DNA from: Cellulophaga sp. Hel_I_12 | GTDB lineage: Bacteria > Bacteroidota > Bacteroidia > Flavobacteriales > Flavobacteriaceae | Assembly (NCBI RefSeq): GCF_000799565.1 | Contig: NZ_JUHB01000001.1 | Location: 186,001-250,000 of the forward strand | Reading direction: 5' to 3' | DNA: 64,000 nt | In this document: one piece after another, positions 25,944 to 33,281 of the stretch | Position numbering within the stretch: the first letter of the stretch is position 1 | Layout: the number at the start of each line of letters is the position of its first letter | Position numbers and translations under genes: made by a program | Notes under the pieces: model-generated | What the model was told of the DNA's origin: nothing | Seen by the model: only the letters and a program-made list of their open reading frames with translations | Databases searched by the model: none

Positions 25944-27032
25944 TTAATAAAAATGACCATCTCTGTTAAACATGCTTAAGCCCTCAAAATTAAAGGCTAT
26001 GGCGTTATGGGCAAGCCCTTTTTTAAGTACTTTATGCGTAAATACTGTAAAATAACGTTGCTGAATAGCTTGTGCTAATGTAGTATCATCGGTAAAAATA
26101 AAGTTTCTTTTTGATTGAATTAAATGTTCAATCAAGGCATCAATACAGAGCTCATAATTTGCTTCGGAATCCACTATAAAATACTTTACATTAAACTCAT
26201 TATAGTTTACCGTATAGGACAAAAGGCCTATAGTTTTATCGCCCAATAAAATTTTTACATTGTGTAAATAAATATTAGCACTCATACCGGTTTGTAAGGT
26301 TTTACGCGGTGATTTTTGAGCAATAGGCGTCTGTAGGTATTGGCTGTTGCTTATTTGCCAATTGATATAGTCTTTTGTTTTAAGAATTAAGTCGTTTTCA
26401 ACGCTGGGTTTTAACATGCTCCATGTTTCCTCGTCTAGTTCGCTGATGTATTCATAGTGCAGGTTTTTAGTTTTCTGACCCAATTTAAAAGTGTTTATTT
26501 GGCGTACACAGGCCGCTACAAAAGCATCGATACCTTTTACAAAAAATTTAAATGGTTTTAGAAAACTAAATCTCGCCATTAAAATAGAAGCGTCTAAACT
26601 AAAAAATAGGGTATACCTTAGCCTCGAGGCGATTACTTTGAAGTCTTGCTTGTCGTAAAAAGCTTTTACATTTTCGGTATAGGCTTTTACTAAAATTTGA
26701 TTTCCTGCAAACTGCACGGCTTGGTTGTATATATAGGTGCCTAATACGGTATTTTTATATTGGTCTTGAACCCACCAATCAATCATCCAATAGGCTTTAG
26801 CACTGGTTTTGTTTAATACATCAGGAATCATATAAATAAATGCACATACTTTTTCATTATCAAGAGCGATGACCCCGCAGTAATCTTCTTCTGCTATACG
26901 CTTATTAGCGACCAACCACGCAGCCTTACTTTTGGGCAAAGGAGCAACGATATCTTTCCAATAGGTATTTTGTTCAAGAGCTTCACGCAATATTTTTTTC
27001 GTAATCCCTATAACTTCAATATTTTCACCCAT
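25944..27032 (-). CDS. GNAT-family acyltransferase of the adenylation operon
   Basis: A 362-residue soluble protein. The N-terminal half (about residues 30-170) is GNAT-like: YCGVIALDNEKVCAFIYMIP, WWVQDQYKNTVLGTYIYNQAV in the cofactor-loop position, and the common FYDKQDFKVI ending. The C-terminal half is unassigned, but RRNFIFTDDTTLAQ-like text suggests a second, degenerate GNAT repeat. It lies 19 bases upstream of the adenylation gene and 57 bases downstream of a glycosyltransferase. It is therefore the most likely user of the loaded carrier protein, or it may acylate the sugar just added. It is not a member of the array family: the DIDYAKF block and C-terminal module are missing. Confidence 0.65.
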   Translation of the reverse strand: MGENIEVIGITKKILREALEQNTYWKDIVAPLPKSKAAWLVANKRIAEEDYCGVIALDNEKVCAFIYMIPDVLNKTSAKAYWMIDWWVQDQYKNTVLGTYIYNQAVQFAGNQILVKAYTENVKAFYDKQDFKVIASRLRYTLFFSLDASILMARFSFLKPFKFFVKGIDAFVAACVRQINTFKLGQKTKNLHYEYISELDEETWSMLKPSVENDLILKTKDYINWQISNSQYLQTPIAQKSPRKTLQTGMSANIYLHNVKILLGDKTIGLLSYTVNYNEFNVKYFIVDSEANYELCIDALIEHLIQSKRNFIFTDDTTLAQAIQQRYFTVFTHKVLKKGLAHNAIAFNFEGLSMFNRDGHFY

Positions 27033-27089
27033 TTTACTTCCTAATTTTAAGTACTTTTTTTTCTAATACCCCACTACTTTTTATATAGC

Positions 27090-28238
27090 CTATTTTGTAA
27101 TTTCTAAAGATTGGTATTCTTTTAAAATTTCATGCCAGACAAAATTTTGTTCATACCGATCTATAATTAATTGTCTATTGCGTTCGGGGTCTATTTTAAT
27201 TTTATCTTCACAAATAAGCTTCATTTTTTCATAGAGGGCTTCTTCCTTTTTTGGGGCAATAATACTGCCATTTTCACCTTCTATAATAATTTCATTGCAC
27301 CCATTAATATCCGAAACAATACTATATAAACCCATGGCTCCGGCTTGCATGACTACATTGGGAAAGCCTTCTCGATAGCTTGGAAAGGTTAATACATTGG
27401 CAATAGAAAAAAAGGGTCGAACATCTTGTTGCCAGCCGACCAGAACAATATTAGGACTGGTTGTAATGGCGTCTTCGGTTTCTGGTAATACTGGGTCGAG
27501 CTCTTTTTCATACCTACCTACCAGCAAAAGCTTCGCCTGATTATACCTTGCATTTAGTTTTGTAAAACTAGCAATAAGCTCGTTTATTCCTTTGTCTTTC
27601 ACGAGTCTCCCTACAAAAATAAAAACAATATCATTTTCCTTAAGCCTTAAGGAATTTCTTAAGGTAGCTTTGCTTTCAGCGGTGTACTTACTTGGATCAA
27701 AATCAGCTACATCAATACCATTGCTACTTCCATTGCCAATAATTTTCATTTTACCAGCATGGGTAAATTTATTTTTTAAAATAATTTCCTGCAAACCGTG
27801 CGAGTTAGGGTATATTTTGGTGGCACAGGCGTAGGTTATTTTTTCAACAGTATTTAATAGTATTCTTTTAAACCCCCTTGCCTCCACTAATGGTAAACCC
27901 GCAATAGTGTGCAATCTGTTGGGTACCCCAGCTAGTTTGGCAGCAATCATGCTGACTGTACCTGCTTTAGGGGTGTGGCTGTGAATAATAAAAGGTTTTT
28001 CTTTTTTAAAAATTTTGTATAAGGTAAAAACAGCTCTTAAATCTTTTAGGGGGGTAATTTTACGTGTCATTTCCACAGGAATGACCCGTACCTTTTGTGT
28101 TTTGTGTACCTCGTTTAAAAGTACATCATCTGATGCAATCCCCACCATTTCAAAATAGCTATTCATAAACTGTAATTGCCCGCGCAATAAGGTATATAAA
28201 GAAGCAGGGATGGTGGTCACCCGTATTATTTTTTTCAT
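27090..28238 (-). CDS. Family 4 glycosyltransferase (GT-B), PglA/WcfI-like
   Basis: A 382-residue retaining glycosyltransferase of the repeat unit. The N-terminal fold shows RVTTIPASLYTLLRGQL, IPVEMTRKITPLKDL and HSHTPKAGTVSMIAAKLAG. The C-terminal nucleotide-sugar fold shows VFIFVGRLVKDKGINEL (about 205) and the donor-binding YREGFPNVVMQAGAMG with the E-x7-E pattern altered in its second half. The VEMTRKI and HTPKAG blocks are usual in enzymes adding the second sugar to a bacillosamine/QuiNAc-like first sugar, consistent with the PglC/PglD-like genes next door. It heads the 4-gene adenylation operon; no clear -7 box was found upstream. Confidence 0.85.
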   Translation of the reverse strand: MKKIIRVTTIPASLYTLLRGQLQFMNSYFEMVGIASDDVLLNEVHKTQKVRVIPVEMTRKITPLKDLRAVFTLYKIFKKEKPFIIHSHTPKAGTVSMIAAKLAGVPNRLHTIAGLPLVEARGFKRILLNTVEKITYACATKIYPNSHGLQEIILKNKFTHAGKMKIIGNGSSNGIDVADFDPSKYTAESKATLRNSLRLKENDIVFIFVGRLVKDKGINELIASFTKLNARYNQAKLLLVGRYEKELDPVLPETEDAITTSPNIVLVGWQQDVRPFFSIANVLTFPSYREGFPNVVMQAGAMGLYSIVSDINGCNEIIIEGENGSIIAPKKEEALYEKMKLICEDKIKIDPERNRQLIIDRYEQNFVWHEILKEYQSLEITK

Positions 28239-28557
28239 TCTATGTTGTTCTGGCTTTAAAAGTAAATATTTTTCAGATGTATACTTTATTTAATGGTTAA
28301 AAATACATGATAATAAGCCAAAGTACGTTATAGTTTCGTAGGGCTTAGTTTATTAGTAGCGAATTGGAATATATCTTAAAGCGATGATTTTTAGTGTAAT
28401 GCTGCATTTTATCGATTTTTTTGTTAAAAAAAGACTAATAGACATCTAAAAAAAGGTAAGCTGCGTACCTAAAGCGTGTTGTTCATCGAAAAAGTAACAC
28501 AATTTATCGGTAATTATCAGAAAATAGTAACTTTAACTTTTTAAAAAAAATAGTACC
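28239..28557. other. Divergent intergenic region between glycosyltransferase operon and beta-helix lipoprotein
   Basis: About 320 gene-free bases. A TAACTTTA at 28528-28535 is a near match to the -7 consensus for the plus-strand lipoprotein gene, but without a good -33 element. A small hairpin, AGGTA-N7-TACCT at 28454-28470, is present. Nothing else stands out. Confidence 0.35.
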
Positions 28558-30576
28558 ATGAGAAAACCCCACTTTTTTTTAACCTACCTACTTTTTTTTA
28601 GCTTAATTGTAACTTTTACATTTAGCTCTTGCACCCAAGATGATTTAATATCCAATATTTTGGAAGATGCCACGGCTGAAGAGCCTGTACCAGATCCAGC
28701 AGATCCTTCGGATCCAGCGGATCCAATCACAACAAAACCAATTAATACTTTGGCCATTAATACTACGCCTTGTGAATATACCCTGGCGAGTTTAAACGCT
28801 AATGAAACTTTGAAAATAGCCTGCCAGTTAAATTTGGATGGGCAAACAATCACTTTACCTGCCAATGTTGTTTTAGAATATGATGGTGGTGAAATTATCA
28901 ATGGAAGCCTAAGCTTTAATGGCGGCAAAATCGATGGCGCTTTATTGAATCAAAATCTAGAGGTTTCTGGGAACGTGACCTTAATTGACCCTAATTTTAG
29001 CTTTTATCCAGAACGTTGGGATATTGTACAAGGCAAAACCACTTCAGATAGAGCACAAAAAAATAATAACAATTTAGAAGATGTAATGTTTTTTACTCAA
29101 AGTATTGGTGCAACGGCATTCAATATTGACTCTTTTGATGCTTATTTTGAAATTTCAAAAGTAACCAGTACAACGACCAACCAAAATTTTTACCCCAGTT
29201 TGGAGGCCATCAATATTCCGTCTAATTTTAATTTAATAATGACCGATAATACACATTTTCGAATCTACCCGAATAATGGAGAAGCTGGTGTTTTAATTGC
29301 TTTTAGAGAAGTATCCAATTCAAGTATTCAAGGTGGAACTTTACATGGTGATCGCGATGAACATGACTATACTACATCAAGACCTGGAGAAGGAGGAAAT
29401 CATCTAATGGAGGTTCAAGGAGCTAAGAATATAGTAATAGATGGGGTGAAATTTACAATGGGATCAAAAGGCGGATTATTCATAAATTCCGTTAATTTTA
29501 CTTTTCAACCTAATTATATTCCTACACGCAATGTAAGAGTAAAAAATTGTCTATTCGAAAGTAACCGGAGAATGGCTACTGCAATTACCGATGGCTATGA
29601 TATAGTAATTGAAAATAATACTTATTCCAATACCGCTGTAGACAGACCAAAATCTGATGGAGGTGTAGTTGGGTATGCCATTAATATTGAAGCAGTGCGC
29701 ACCAGAGATGCAAATGGAGAATTTATTTTTTATGAAAAGGCACAAGATATTGTTATTAGAAATAATAAAGAAGTAGGTAGTAGAATAGGGGGTATAACAG
29801 TTTCTATTGGAGAAAATGTTACTATTGAGAATAACGATATGGAGAATAAAATTGTGTATTCTGCTACTTCTGGAACTAAAATTAGAAATAACACATTAAC
29901 GGCCTCCGAAAAATCATCAAAAACTCCTGCGATTTTGGCGGCGGGAATAGGAGAAACTGTTTTTAATAATGAAATTTATGGCAACAAAATTAGTGGATAT
30001 GGCGTTGGAATTGCAGTTTATGAGGGGAAACTTAAAATTTATGATAACCAAATAATTGATTGTAATAATGGAATTCAATTGAAAGATTTAACCGATACTG
30101 ACATATTTAAAAATACGATTAATAGCTCATTATCTACAAGTCGTGGCATTAGTCTCCAATTAACTTATGGAAATAATGTAAATATATTTGAAAATAATGT
30201 TAAGGTAGAAGCTAATCACTTATATTTTGTGGCATTAAATGAAAAAGTTGAACAAGAGGCCAATATTATAAATATTAAGAGTAATAACTTCACTTCAAAG
30301 GGTGCTACTACTTTTTCAAGAACTCATGGTGTTGTATTTGAAAATAATACAACTTCTAGCTTGGTACAATTGGTAAATACTAAAAATATAGTAATTAATA
30401 AAAATACTATATCTAATTCCAATGGTCATGGTATTTTTTTAATGGCTGAAAATAAAAGTGTGAGAATTTCTAATAATAACATTGCTATTTCTGAAAGTGG
30501 TAATTATGAGTGTGTTAAGATAGCAAGTACAACCAATTTGGCGGAAGTAGTATTGAACAATAATGCATGTAGATAA
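28558..30576 (+). CDS. Surface lipoprotein with right-handed parallel beta-helix (lyase/epimerase-like)
   Basis: A 672-residue lipoprotein. The signal peptide ends in FTFSSC (Cys25), followed by TQDDL, which resembles the Bacteroidota surface-export signal (Gln plus two acidic residues). A short Asp/Pro-repeat linker (DPADPSDPADP) precedes the body. From about residue 220 onward there are many parallel beta-helix coils with Asn ladders (VIENNTYSN, IVIRNNKEV, VTIENNDMEN, TKIRNNTLTA, NVNIFENNV, SVRISNNNI). The fold is shared by polysaccharide lyases, C5-epimerases and phage depolymerases, so it may trim, bind or remodel the exported polymer. No catalytic residues can be assigned. It is monocistronic on the plus strand inside minus-strand operons and ends in a clear terminator. 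Confidence 0.75.
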   Translation: MRKPHFFLTYLLFFSLIVTFTFSSCTQDDLISNILEDATAEEPVPDPADPSDPADPITTKPINTLAINTTPCEYTLASLNANETLKIACQLNLDGQTITLPANVVLEYDGGEIINGSLSFNGGKIDGALLNQNLEVSGNVTLIDPNFSFYPERWDIVQGKTTSDRAQKNNNNLEDVMFFTQSIGATAFNIDSFDAYFEISKVTSTTTNQNFYPSLEAINIPSNFNLIMTDNTHFRIYPNNGEAGVLIAFREVSNSSIQGGTLHGDRDEHDYTTSRPGEGGNHLMEVQGAKNIVIDGVKFTMGSKGGLFINSVNFTFQPNYIPTRNVRVKNCLFESNRRMATAITDGYDIVIENNTYSNTAVDRPKSDGGVVGYAINIEAVRTRDANGEFIFYEKAQDIVIRNNKEVGSRIGGITVSIGENVTIENNDMENKIVYSATSGTKIRNNTLTASEKSSKTPAILAAGIGETVFNNEIYGNKISGYGVGIAVYEGKLKIYDNQIIDCNNGIQLKDLTDTDIFKNTINSSLSTSRGISLQLTYGNNVNIFENNVKVEANHLYFVALNEKVEQEANIINIKSNNFTSKGATTFSRTHGVVFENNTTSSLVQLVNTKNIVINKNTISNSNGHGIFLMAENKSVRISNNNIAISESGNYECVKIASTTNLAEVVLNNNACR

Positions 30577-30587
30577 AGTTTATTTTT

Positions 30588-30645
30588 AAGCCCTTGAATA
30601 CATTTAAATTCAATTATAAATGAAATTCAAGGCTTATTTTTTATT
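30588..30645 (+). terminator. Rho-independent terminator of the beta-helix lipoprotein gene
   Basis: The long stem AAGCCCTTGAAT ... ATTCAAGGCTT, with a one-base bulge and an AT-rich loop, is followed on the plus strand by ATTTTTTATT. It lies 12 bases after the stop codon. On the minus strand the tract after the stem is A-rich, so it should not stop the converging 17-gene operon. Confidence 0.7.
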
Positions 30646-30657
30646 CTTATGGCTTTT

Positions 30658-31626
30658 TTACTTAATATTAAAAATGGGAATTAGTAATCGAGATAGTTCT
30701 TCATTACCTTTATTGTTTAAATGACCATTTGATATAAAATAGTTGGAAAGGTCATCCGGATAGTCAACAATATGTATATTAATATGTTTGCTGGTATATT
30801 TGTAGTTATAGATATCTTTAATTTTTATTCGGCCTAAGTTATTTAAGATTATAATATCGGTTGGAGTATTACCGTTTTCTGCTTTAATGTTATTTAGCAA
30901 CCAATCTAGTTCTTTAGTTTCAAATTTAACAACCTTTTGCGATACTTTTGCAGCTCCATAATATTTGAAGAAGGTATATATCTTAGAAACTAGTAGAAAT
31001 TTTGAGAACCTTTTTACTTTTTCTTTAAAGGAAATGGAGTTTTGAAATGAATTATTTTTGGCTTTGAAAAATTTAATTTGATTACCTTGTTTGTAAGGAT
31101 AACTTCTATTTGGGTCATTTTTGGGTGCCCTAACACCAATATTTATTACCTCACCAGGAGTAAGTACTATTACTGCTTTCTTAAAATTGTTTCTGTCTTC
31201 TTTTTGTAGTTGTTTTAAAAGTACAACGCTTTGGATAGCACTCCATCTACCCGAAGTACCCGCATTGTTAATGCTAATATTCAAATCTCTTTCAATAATT
31301 TCTGTAAATCTATTTTCTTTTGATACACCAAAGCCCTCAACAAATGAATTGCCAATTACTAAAACACCCTCATTTTTAAATTCGTCATCTCTGAAACCTT
31401 TTGAATTAGTTTTAAATTCAACATTTCCCCATGGATAACTCAATAAACTTAGTGTGTTTTTTTGTCTGGTAACACCATAAATAGTATCCATATCATAATA
31501 CAGTGGCGGTGCATTAAATTGAGTGATTGGGAGCACTGCTTGCATACCATGGTAAAAAAAAGAAGCAAATAGATTTATCATTTCTAAAATGATGAAACCT
31601 AAAATTATTTTTTTAAAATTTCGCAT
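30658..31626 (-). CDS. SGNH-like partner of MBOAT module 4, with substituted acidic residues
   Basis: A 322-residue protein with an N-terminal membrane helix (about 5-25) and an AlgX-like external domain. The nucleophile block reads VIGNSFVEGFGV: Ser is kept, but the Asp of the usual GDSF is Asn. The distal block reads ISNGHLNNKGN: His is kept, but the Asp of DxH is also Asn. In module 1 both acidic residues are present. It is the final gene of the 17-gene operon, 2 bases after the MBOAT stop. It may transfer the group supplied by the FkbH/carrier pair using a modified dyad, or act in binding rather than catalysis. Confidence 0.72.
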   Translation of the reverse strand: MRNFKKIILGFIILEMINLFASFFYHGMQAVLPITQFNAPPLYYDMDTIYGVTRQKNTLSLLSYPWGNVEFKTNSKGFRDDEFKNEGVLVIGNSFVEGFGVSKENRFTEIIERDLNISINNAGTSGRWSAIQSVVLLKQLQKEDRNNFKKAVIVLTPGEVINIGVRAPKNDPNRSYPYKQGNQIKFFKAKNNSFQNSISFKEKVKRFSKFLLVSKIYTFFKYYGAAKVSQKVVKFETKELDWLLNNIKAENGNTPTDIIILNNLGRIKIKDIYNYKYTSKHINIHIVDYPDDLSNYFISNGHLNNKGNEELSRLLIPIFNIK

Positions 31627-31628
31627 AT

Positions 31629-33041
31629 TTAAAATTGAAAATAAATAAATTCTGATTGTAATTCTCTATTCATAGCTCCAAAAATAATAAGGGAGAGTAT
31701 TAGCCAAATGAATACTGAAATTTTATTTTTTTTGTATAGTATATAATCTAAACTAATTAATAAAAAAACTAATATCCAGTCTGCAAAAATGACGAAACTT
31801 TTAGGATCTGTTTTTACAGATGTTATATGTGCTAAGTAGTCAAATGCAATGTAAATAGATTTAGCTCTAAAAAATATCCAAGCTATAGTAACTACTGAAA
31901 ATGTTAAAATTATTTGTCCAATATTCTTAATAAATGAAAATGAACTTGGGTTACTTTGATCCACAGTAACTAGATGCCTTCTATTAGTACCCAATATAAA
32001 CGAAGGAATAAATAATAAAGCATGTATACCTCCCCACACAAGAAAAGTCCAATTTGCACCATGCCAAAAGCCGCTTACTAAAAAGATTGCAAATACATTA
32101 CGGACACCTTTTAGTTTTCCAACTTTTGAACCCCCTAGGGGAATATAGAGATAATCTCTAAACCATGTTGATAATGAAATATGCCATTTACGCCAAAATT
32201 CACCAATACTTTTAGAAAAGTACGGAAAATTAAAATTTGTCATTAAATCAAACCCAAACAATCTAGCTGTTCCGATAGCAATATCCGAATACCCAGAAAA
32301 ATCACCATAAATTTGGAAAGCAAAGAAAATTGCACCTGTTATTAACGTACCCCCTGAATATGTCGTATAGTTTTCGAAGATGTCATTTACCACAGGCGAT
32401 AAAGAATCTGCAATCACAACTTTTTTAAATAAGCCCCAAATAATCAGAGTAACGCCACTTGCTAAATTTTTTTTGTTGAATTTTCTTTTAGAAAGAATTT
32501 GTGGCAGAAGATTTGATGCTCTCTCTATGGGTCCAGCAACCAGTTGAGGAAAAAATGAAACAAAGGCAGCAAAACCTATAAAATCTTTCGTAGGTTTTAA
32601 TTGTCCCCTGTAAATATCTATAGAATAAGACATTGTCTGAAATGTGTAGAAAGATATCCCTACAGGTAAAATGACTTGCAAAGTCCACGTATTTTGTAAT
32701 GTGTAACCAATGCTGTCTAATGCATTGATCCAAGAATTAACAAAAAAGTTATAGTACTTAAAAAAACCTAGTAGGCCTAAATTAAAGAGTATTGAAACCC
32801 ATAACCATTTTTTTTTATTTATTTGATTTTGGTTTGAAGCAATTTTTAGCCCTACAGAGTAATCTACAAGTGTACTAATAAAAATAAGTAGTAAAAAACG
32901 ATAATCCCACCAACCATAGAATACGTAACTAGACAAAAGCACTAATAAATTTTGTGCTTTTAAGCTCTTATAAATTACATACCAATAAAGTACAAATACA
33001 ATGGGTAAGAATATAAAAAAGGCTAAAGAATTAAAAAGCAT
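31629..33041 (-). CDS. MBOAT O-acyltransferase, AlgI/DltB type (module 4, with FkbH and carrier protein)
   Basis: A 470-residue polytopic acyltransferase placed directly after a carrier protein and an FkbH-like enzyme, giving the order activation-carrier-MBOAT-SGNH as in dlt operons. Motifs: MLFNSLAFFIFLP, LPVGISFYTFQTMSYS, SFFPQLVAGPIERASNLLPQ, FWRKWHISLSTWFRDYLYIPLGG, WHGANWTFLVWG with His327, and the terminal FIYFQF. The start is 3 bases after the carrier gene's stop. A 54-base tract in the PQLVAGPIERASN region is nearly identical to module 5, beyond what protein conservation needs. The predicted donor is the acyl (probably glyceryl) thioester on the neighbouring carrier. Confidence 0.9.
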   Translation of the reverse strand: MLFNSLAFFIFLPIVFVLYWYVIYKSLKAQNLLVLLSSYVFYGWWDYRFLLLIFISTLVDYSVGLKIASNQNQINKKKWLWVSILFNLGLLGFFKYYNFFVNSWINALDSIGYTLQNTWTLQVILPVGISFYTFQTMSYSIDIYRGQLKPTKDFIGFAAFVSFFPQLVAGPIERASNLLPQILSKRKFNKKNLASGVTLIIWGLFKKVVIADSLSPVVNDIFENYTTYSGGTLITGAIFFAFQIYGDFSGYSDIAIGTARLFGFDLMTNFNFPYFSKSIGEFWRKWHISLSTWFRDYLYIPLGGSKVGKLKGVRNVFAIFLVSGFWHGANWTFLVWGGIHALLFIPSFILGTNRRHLVTVDQSNPSSFSFIKNIGQIILTFSVVTIAWIFFRAKSIYIAFDYLAHITSVKTDPKSFVIFADWILVFLLISLDYILYKKNKISVFIWLILSLIIFGAMNRELQSEFIYFQF

Positions 33042-33044
33042 AAA

Positions 33045-33281
33045 TTAGTTTTTTTTAATTCTAATTGCATCAAGGATTTCGCCAACATTTTTCCAAGACA
33101 AAATTTGTGCACTGGAAAATTTTATATTAAAGTGTTTTTCTATTTCTACCACCAGATAAATATGATTTATAGAATCCCATTCATCAATATCATTAGCGGT
33201 AGTTTCAGGGGTTAATTTAATTTCTTCATTTTCAAAAACTTCTTGAACTAAAAGAGTAAGTTCATTTAAATAATTATTCAT
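33045..33281 (-). CDS. Acyl carrier protein of the FkbH-MBOAT module
   Basis: A 78-residue carrier protein with the phosphopantetheine Ser37 in NDIDEWDSINH. It overlaps the FkbH-like gene by 4 bases and is followed after 3 bases by the MBOAT gene, so the three are tightly coupled. FkbH-family enzymes load a three-carbon glyceryl unit from 1,3-bisphosphoglycerate onto such a carrier (established for tetronate and methoxymalonyl pathways). The carrier would then dock on the MBOAT protein as DltC docks on DltB. It is clearly distinct from the other carrier in the window (EWDSI against GWDSL) and is likely dedicated to this module. Confidence 0.88.
   Translation of the reverse strand: MNNYLNELTLLVQEVFENEEIKLTPETTANDIDEWDSINHIYLVVEIEKHFNIKFSSAQILSWKNVGEILDAIRIKKN

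Noticed and set aside
30588..30645. Bidirectional terminator serving also the minus-strand 17-gene operon
   Set aside because: On the minus strand the stem is followed by A-rich, not T-rich, sequence.
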